Source: Annona cherimola
Taxonomy: Eukaryota; Streptophyta; Magnoliopsida; Magnoliales; Annonaceae
Assembly (NCBI GenBank): GCA_030490835.1
Contig: CM059971.1
Coordinates: 3,046,545 to 3,110,544, forward strand
Length of the DNA: 64,000 nt
Direction of reading: 5' to 3'
Shown here piece after piece: positions 57,733-64,000 of the stretch. The translations under genes and the position numbers were made by a program. The notes beneath the pieces were generated by a model. The model searched no databases, was not told the DNA's origin, and was given only the letters and a program-made list of their open reading frames with translations. Position 1 is the stretch's first letter; every line of letters starts with the position of its first letter.

Positions 57733-60053
57733 ATGTTGCAAGCCGACGGTTTCAATAATTCTAATGTTCTGGCGGACAGCGATTTCCATGGCGGTGATTC
57801 GGAGGATTTCTACATCGACATCGGTAGCATGTTCGCCATCCTGGCCGAGCCCGATCAGCCCGATCATCAACCCGCGGTATTCTTTTTTCATTTCTCTTTT
57901 CAAGATTTCACTTCCAATGAAATTGGCGTTGTATCAATTTTCATATTAGAAATTTTTTCCGAGAATATTACGAAGATTTGTCTGACCCGCCACTTCCTTG
58001 GTTTTTAAGACTACAGAGTGAAATAATTCGAATTGTTGAGGTGCTCTTAGAGGGATGATCTCCAAATTTTTCACTCGTGTTAGGGTTCATTAGATCCTGC
58101 AAACAACTTAGGTTGGATCATGTGTGCAATAGATAGGTTCAGGAGAACTTTTGGATTGCGATGGTTTGGTTTGTTGTAGCCTAAGGTAATTCATACAAAG
58201 CTCCAAATAATGCGGTCGTTCTCTCAATGCGTTTTAATTGTGATGAGATTTTTCCGTTATATTTTGCACTTAGGAGAGGTACTTCCTCCAATCTTCCATT
58301 TTACTACTTGAAAGTCAGATCTTCATGAACAGAGGAAAGTTTTTACCTTGTGTAATTTTGTCCATACTGTACACCGTGTAGAGTTACAATGTTCTATCCA
58401 GTAAGTCTGTCTCTCTTTGGTGATCCTCTTTGCAATTTCAATTCAGGAACAGGTGTCTGATCTGATATTAAAATTTCAATTGCTGATTAATATTCCACAA
58501 AGGCTCTTTGGATGTTCCAGTTATTAGATGCGTCAGCGCCTTGGGAATGTTGTTCTCCACCTTAATCTACACTTTTTTCTACTATTTTTCAAAATGGGAC
58601 CCTTTTGGTAATTTTCCTGCCAAGTTATATCCTGATTGTTTGTTAAGCGTAATTGATATATTTATTGGGAAAGCCCACTTGATCCTACCTTCCAGACCAC
58701 CTGTTGAGGAAAGTTTTTACCTTGTGTAATTTTGTCTACAGTTGTGTAGAGTTAAATGTTCTATCCAGTAAGTCTGCTCTAAATTGTATAGCTCATCCAC
58801 ATGATCCTACCTTCCGCATCATGTGTTGAGGAAAGTTGTAATGATGATGCTGATGCTGATGTATTCATTCTTGAAGAAATTAGTGACCCCAAATATCTAG
58901 TGCACAATAAACCTTATTCGTTTTCTCAACCCTCTACGCTTAGCAACCCTCTTCAACACCTGGCACGAGGGACAAGGAATAAGGGAAATGATGAGAGGCT
59001 CACCTTTCAAGTTGCATTACAGGCTACTATAAAAGATCTTTCACCTTCGTTTTGGTTTATTTGTTTGTAATTTCTATCTATAGAATCATTTTGGACCAGC
59101 AACTTACAGAAACTCGAGAGTACTTGGATTCCTTGTAAAACTTTATTGTCACCACTTTTCTCTTTAGAATGTCTACAATGTTGCCTCTAGAGCAAAGGCA
59201 TTTGTTATGATTATCCTGCCACACATCAGATATTAAACATCGCGCTCGCATGTATGTCTATAAAGAAGAAAAAGATTAGATTTTTCTGTAGGGACAAATT
59301 GTATGTGGTGGTTCACTGGAACTGCTTGGTTGGAGGAAACGATGGAATGTTTGATATATTGGGCTGATGATCCGTGAATACTAGGCTGCCGACTGAAAAC
59401 ACCATCAGATTACCCTTTGGGTTACCCTGCGGCTACCAATTTCATTGACTAACTTCTCTATAATATTTGACTTTGAGTAGCCACTCTTTTATATTTCTGT
59501 GATTCTGTCTCCAGACTGCGGCACCTTTAGTTGTGAGCTTAAGTGTGGGAGCCATCATTTCCCCTTTTCATCAGTGTTTACACTGTTTTGTTCTATATAT
59601 ATGAACATGTCTCCTTTTGCATAACAGAATCTTTCTGATACAAGCTCAGAAGCCGTTCCACCCGATGGTGTTTTAGGTGTTCCCCTGCTTAAACATCGGG
59701 TCTGTATTTCATTTTGTAATTTGCTTCATGGACGACTGTAATGCTTAATTTCATTTTATGCCCTCTTCTCTAATGCGACATTGATTTACAGCGAATAGCA
59801 TCATCATGGATGGTCCAAAAGGAAGCAAACGGTTTACACTGCTCTAGAGGAATTCTTGCCGATGACCAGGTGGAGTGCTGACAATTATGATCAAATTTTA
59901 CTTTTTCACCAATTGTTCAGTTTTTTTGCAGAGGTCTTATTATTAATTGCTGCCTGACAGACTCTGGGAAAAACAGTATCAACTATTGCACTTGTACTTT
60001 CAGAAAAATCTCCTTCTTCCAAATTTAGTCCTACATCAGCGAATCGGGGTTGA
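57733..60053 (+). pseudogene. CHR28-like SNF2 ATPase, 5' exons only (unit B)
   Basis: Exons: 57733-57876 (MLQADGF start, 48 codons); about 58792-59022 (ILEEISDP ... GNDERLTFQVALQ, open throughout); 59628-59699 (SSEAVPPDGVLGVPLLKHR region); 59792-59869 (RIASSWMVQKEANG ... GILADDQ); and 59961-60053 (TLGKTVSTIALVLSEK, then TGA at 60051-60053). It is less damaged than the unit A copy: the exon stop is absent and the Walker A lysine is kept, but the first glycine of GLGKT is threonine, the frame stops soon after, and no downstream helicase or RING exons follow in the window. The ILEEISDP exon is followed by gc, not gt, in both copies, which would need a GC-AG intron or is an old defect. Confidence 0.85.
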
Positions 60054-60790
60054 TTTGAAGCCAGGGGATCATGGTATGCTAATGGGACCATCCACTGGTA
60101 GAAAAAGGAAATATCCTACAAGTAGTTAAAACTATTTAACTTTCCTTATTTAGTCAAAAAATATTTTAAAAATCTCAATTAAAACATAATTAACGAGCGA
60201 GAAATGTATATAGCCCTAAAGTAAACAATATGAAAATAAATAAGAGATGATTGATTAGGAATAATGTAAGCGATGGAAGTAAAATTACTACGAATCATGA
60301 AATCAAACTCTACTGAGTAAGCATTTATATCACAAAACTGATGTGTTTAGACAAAAGCAAAATTGAAGTAGGGCAGATGGATTACTTATTAAACGGTTTG
60401 AAGTGTTTCCCCAATTTATATTTATTTTTTTCTTTGTTTGGTTTCTTTTTCAGATTCGATTATTCAACAGTCTAATCAACTGCCATTGACGCTTTTAGGT
60501 TGTCTCTTTCTGTGTCGTCTTATTTCCATAAAATTATATTTTGTGCATTTATATTAAAGATAACAACATTTATGTTTGGGGCTAGTTTTGTTTAGCTTAA
60601 ATTTTTTTAAAATAAAATTTAAAAAGTGAAAGGAAAAGAAAAGAGAAAAAAAAGAAAAAATAAATAAATAAGAAGGAAATTTTAGAAATATTATATAAAA
60701 TGAGAAATATTTTTAAAAAAGTAAAAGTATATATTGAAAAAAGAGCATAGAGATAATATCAAAGTGTATCTGCTATGCTTGGTAGTGAGC
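60054..60790. other. Downstream decayed region (unit B)
   Basis: Shared with unit A; AT-rich, no recognised exon. Confidence 0.35.
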
Positions 60791-60792
60791 TA

Positions 60793-62110
60793 AAAAGCAA
60801 ACTATGATTAGATATATTTGAAAAAATTATTTTCATAGTGCATCTAAAATTTGTTAGCATCAATTGCACTTGCACACAAATGAAACTGAAGGGCACAAAG
60901 ATGATATGATTTTTTCCCTCTTATCCAAGCAAGTCACTTTCATTATCATTATGATTGATAGCTGTTAGTAACTAAAAAAAAAAAAAAAAAAAAAAAGGAA
61001 TCCCAAAAATCTTAGTAACCCGGGCTCGGCACCTAATAAGTGTAAAGACTTGTGTAAAACGGTGAGGGGAAGAAGGATAAAAAAGGAAAAAAAATTCCCC
61101 AGATACCCTGAAATATGGTGAAGGGAAGAAGAAAAAAGAACCCCAGATACCCTGAAATATGGTGAGGGGAAAAAAAAAAGAACCCCAGATACCCTGAAAT
61201 ATGGTGAGGGGAAGAAAAAAAGAACCCTAGATACCCTGAAATATGGTGAGGGGAGAAAAAGAAATAACTATCACTATCATAATTTTGATATGACTGTCAC
61301 TTTGATTGGATGAGTCGAAAATAATTCATTTAGTGCCTACATTTTCATTAGTATGCATATACACGTGCTCTACTTTTTTATTTGCGTCATAATTTTTTTT
61401 TTAATTATAACTAATGAAATTTACTTCTAAAGCCCATCATCAAAATGCGGAATACAAAGAGATTTTTATCCCTGCTCAAATTAGTAATCCACCGAGACTA
61501 CCTTTAAAATAAGCAAACTCTAATTAGTTATATTTGAAAAGAATGTCTTTTTGGCGCATTTAAATTTTTTTAGCACCAACTGCACTTGCACACTAGTGAG
61601 GTGGGTGGGCACAAAGATGATATGATGTTTTTCCTCTTATCCAAGCAAGTAACTTTCATTATCATTATGTTTGATAGTTGTTAGTAAGTTTAAAAAAAAA
61701 CCCCAAAAATCTTAGTAACCGGGGCTTAACACCTAACAAGTGTAGAGACTCGCGTAAAACGGTGAGGGGAAGAAAAAAAAGAAAGAATTCCCAGATACCC
61801 TGAAATATGGCAAGGAATGAAAAAAGATCCCTAGATACCCTGAAATATGGTGAGGGGAAGAATAAAAGAACCCCAGATATCCTGAAATATGGTGAGGGGA
61901 GAAGAAAAAATAAAGAATAAAGAATAACTATCACTGTCATACTTCTGATACGAATGTTACTTAGATTGGATGAGTTGAAAATGCTTCATCTAGTGCTACA
62001 TGTTCACTAGTACACATACACACATGCTTTACTTTTTTATGTGCGTCATGAAAATTTTTTACTTATAAACTAATAAAATTTACTTCTAAAGCTCACTATC
62101 AAAATTAGCA
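60793..62110. repeat. Dimeric dispersed repeat with 40-bp minisatellite (unit B)
   Basis: Counterpart of 46175-47480. Minisatellite blocks at 61094-61254 (four units) and 61789-61900 (three units, one decayed). An A-run at 60973-60994 is longer than in unit A. Confidence 0.75.
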
Positions 62111-64000
62111 ATGCACCGAGATTTTTATCTCTGCTAAATTTGTTGTACATTGAGATTTACCTTTAACATATATTATGTATTATATATTATTTTCTTTGCT
62201 GAGGGACTAGTGATGTTTAAGTTGGGCGTGTGATAAATTTCAAAATTTTCGTTTACTTGCTAACCAAACTTCAGAAGAAGCTCAAAATTTTCAGGAATTC
62301 TCTATGCCTGATTGCAATTCATTTCCAAATACCTGTGGTTCGGACTGGACAAATTCCTCTTATTGGGCAAATCGTTAAAATGCATTCTTATCCTCCATAT
62401 TCACAAACACAATGGTCACCCATACAAAGCCAATTTTTAGATCATTGATGCTAATTAGAAGCTTCTGAAATTACAAATGAGCCACTAGGGAATCAAAGGG
62501 AAAATTCTTTATCACATCTACTTAATAACCTACTATCTCATCAAAATTATAACTTTAATAAATTTTTTGAAGAATTACAGCAGTTGATCCTCAGTAATGG
62601 CCAATCTGTTTCTAAACTAGAAAGTAAGTTCACGTTAATATTTTGCTCTTTGACGTTATTCAATATGTTCCAAATTGTAATCAATTTCTCAAAGAGCCGT
62701 GTATTCAGAAGGAACCTTGTTTAATTTTTAATCAAATCATGCTCTCAATTAATGACACCAATTAATTTAGATAATCTAAACTAAAATGAAGAGTGTTATA
62801 CATTAGGCATCATTGATACAGTGTAGAAGCTATCAAAATTCTTGCTAATGAGTCACAGGTGATTTACCTTATGGATTCATGTTGAGTTACTCGCAATTAT
62901 CTCATCACTGGTTGATCTGTATGACACTGTATTTGCAGCTCCTTCCAAGTTTAGAGGCAGCACCCATATGTGAGCATCTTATTTCAACCTTTCCCACAGC
63001 TGTAAGATCATTCATGTCTTCAAGAGTGTGGCTTAATTAAAATTTGAATTTTGGTATAGATTTGCAATTGAGTAGGAGATATACGACCATCGGTTTGTTT
63101 TTGCGTCCTGTTGCCCTTGAATTGTGGAACTTCATCCCCTCTATACGAATCAAATAGCTCGAACGACTGCATGATGAGGCAAAACTTTGAAACTACCACT
63201 TTATTCACCAGTATTGCTCCCAAACTGTTGCTGTTGCTGTTATTATCGATTATTATAATTGTTTTTAGCATAGATGTTTACTTTTATTATCTGTGAAAGA
63301 GTACCTTTTGCATTCATTGAATGCATTTTCATTGTTTCACATTGAAGTTCATGGATTAGCTTTGTTGTTGTGGGAACTCTGCATTCCACAGACCCAATGT
63401 TAGTTGGGTCATGCTCATTGAAGAATGTGTGCCTAACCTTAGAAACCAGAAGAATATATGCATTTTGCCAACCTCATGATTCTATCGTTATTATTTACTT
63501 AATTGATATGTGGTAGTTTCCATGGGGAAGTAACTTAATTTTGTCAAAAAAGTAGTTAGAGATCTATTTATCTAAAATCAATTTATCAGTTAAATCTGTG
63601 AAATATGAGCTCTTTTAGATTCAAGATCAAGGTCTCTAATGCATACTGCTGCCAGTTAAAATGATATGAAGTCTGTCCTATGTCATGAAACAATACTTGT
63701 TTGCAATTGTTTTTTATAGTATCTGCGGATATCCAACCACCAAACCAAGAATAAGGACCAATGTGAAATTGTGTTTCTAATCTTTCTATCATTTATGTTT
63801 TCGAATATTCCGTCAGATTGTGACACATGTGACATGCAATTTGCTAGGTTGACCCCCTCTATTTCCAAATTGGAATGATGCTATCGTCTTTCAATCAGAA
63901 TCCTCAAAATAGTTCCAATGATGCGATAAGATGGGGGTAAAGTTGAAAGGCGTAGGATAGTTGTGTGAGGAAATGATTAGAAGTAAGTTGAAGAGTAAGT
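62111..64000. other. End of unit B and unique flank
   Basis: 62160-63300 is collinear with unit A. 63300-63743 is absent from A. After 63765 the sequence is unique in the window. The last ~80 bases (gataagatgggggtaaagtt, gatagttgtgtgaggaaatg) resemble Harbinger-like MITE interior and run off the end. Confidence 0.4.

Larger units (their letters stand above)
52640..63764. repeat. Segmental duplication unit B
   Basis: The longest copy of the repeated segment. 52640-53765 also matches unit C, and 52690-53050 plus 54930-63764 match unit A. It contains the second CHR28-like pseudogene, the second dimeric repeat and the shared MITEs. The last shared block is aataaggaccaatgt at 63750-63764. Confidence 0.85.

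Noticed and set aside
1..64000. tRNA, rRNA, microRNA or CRISPR features
   Set aside because: No cloverleaf, rRNA core or regularly spaced repeat was recognised by eye. Hairpins found belong to palindromic transposable elements, so microRNA calls cannot be justified without small-RNA data.

Overview
This is a nuclear plant DNA window, probably from a monocot outside the grasses. The non-genic DNA is very AT-rich and full of transposon debris. The two intact genes are intronless and GC-rich, most strongly at their 5' ends, as is common in monocots. No bacterial, organellar, rRNA, tRNA or CRISPR features were seen. Species assignment is an inference from base composition and gene families only.

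Left part (1-12.4 kb): an NPP (nucleotide pyrophosphatase/phosphodiesterase) cluster. One intact type II membrane NPP gene (3610-5040) is followed by a shortened, still-open copy (8833-9387) that lost most of the catalytic core. Two further broken NPP fragments (10.86-11.07 and 11.96-12.35 kb) sit inside a small tandem duplication. A second intact, more diverged NPP gene lies at 32356-33843. All point the same way. The upstream DNA, TATA box and TATA-to-ATG spacing of the first two copies match, so promoter and gene were duplicated together.

Middle (12.4-32 kb): gene-free transposon territory. It holds palindromic (foldback) MITEs, several with visible 9-10 bp target-site duplications (Mutator-like); two hAT-like elements with 8-bp duplications; Tourist/Harbinger-like MITEs; a 5'-truncated RTE-type LINE with its target-site duplication; and a 3.2 kb solo-LTR-like sequence nested in an LTR-like sequence of the opposite strand.

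Right part (35-64 kb): an array of related segments. C (35.4-36.97 kb) is truncated, A is 39.04-48.66 kb and B is 52.64-63.76 kb. A broken Ty3/gypsy pol fragment on the minus strand separates C from A. A and B each carry the 5' exons of a CHR28-like SNF2 ATPase gene that stop just after the Walker A exon; both are pseudogenes with different lesions. A and B also carry a dimeric repeat with a roughly 40-bp minisatellite. A Harbinger-like MITE is present in A and absent from B with a clean empty site, so it probably inserted after the duplication.

The strongest candidates for something new are the palindromic MITE superfamily (different termini on a similar core), the in-frame catalytic-core deletion of an NPP gene, and the unnamed minisatellite-bearing repeat found in both orientations.
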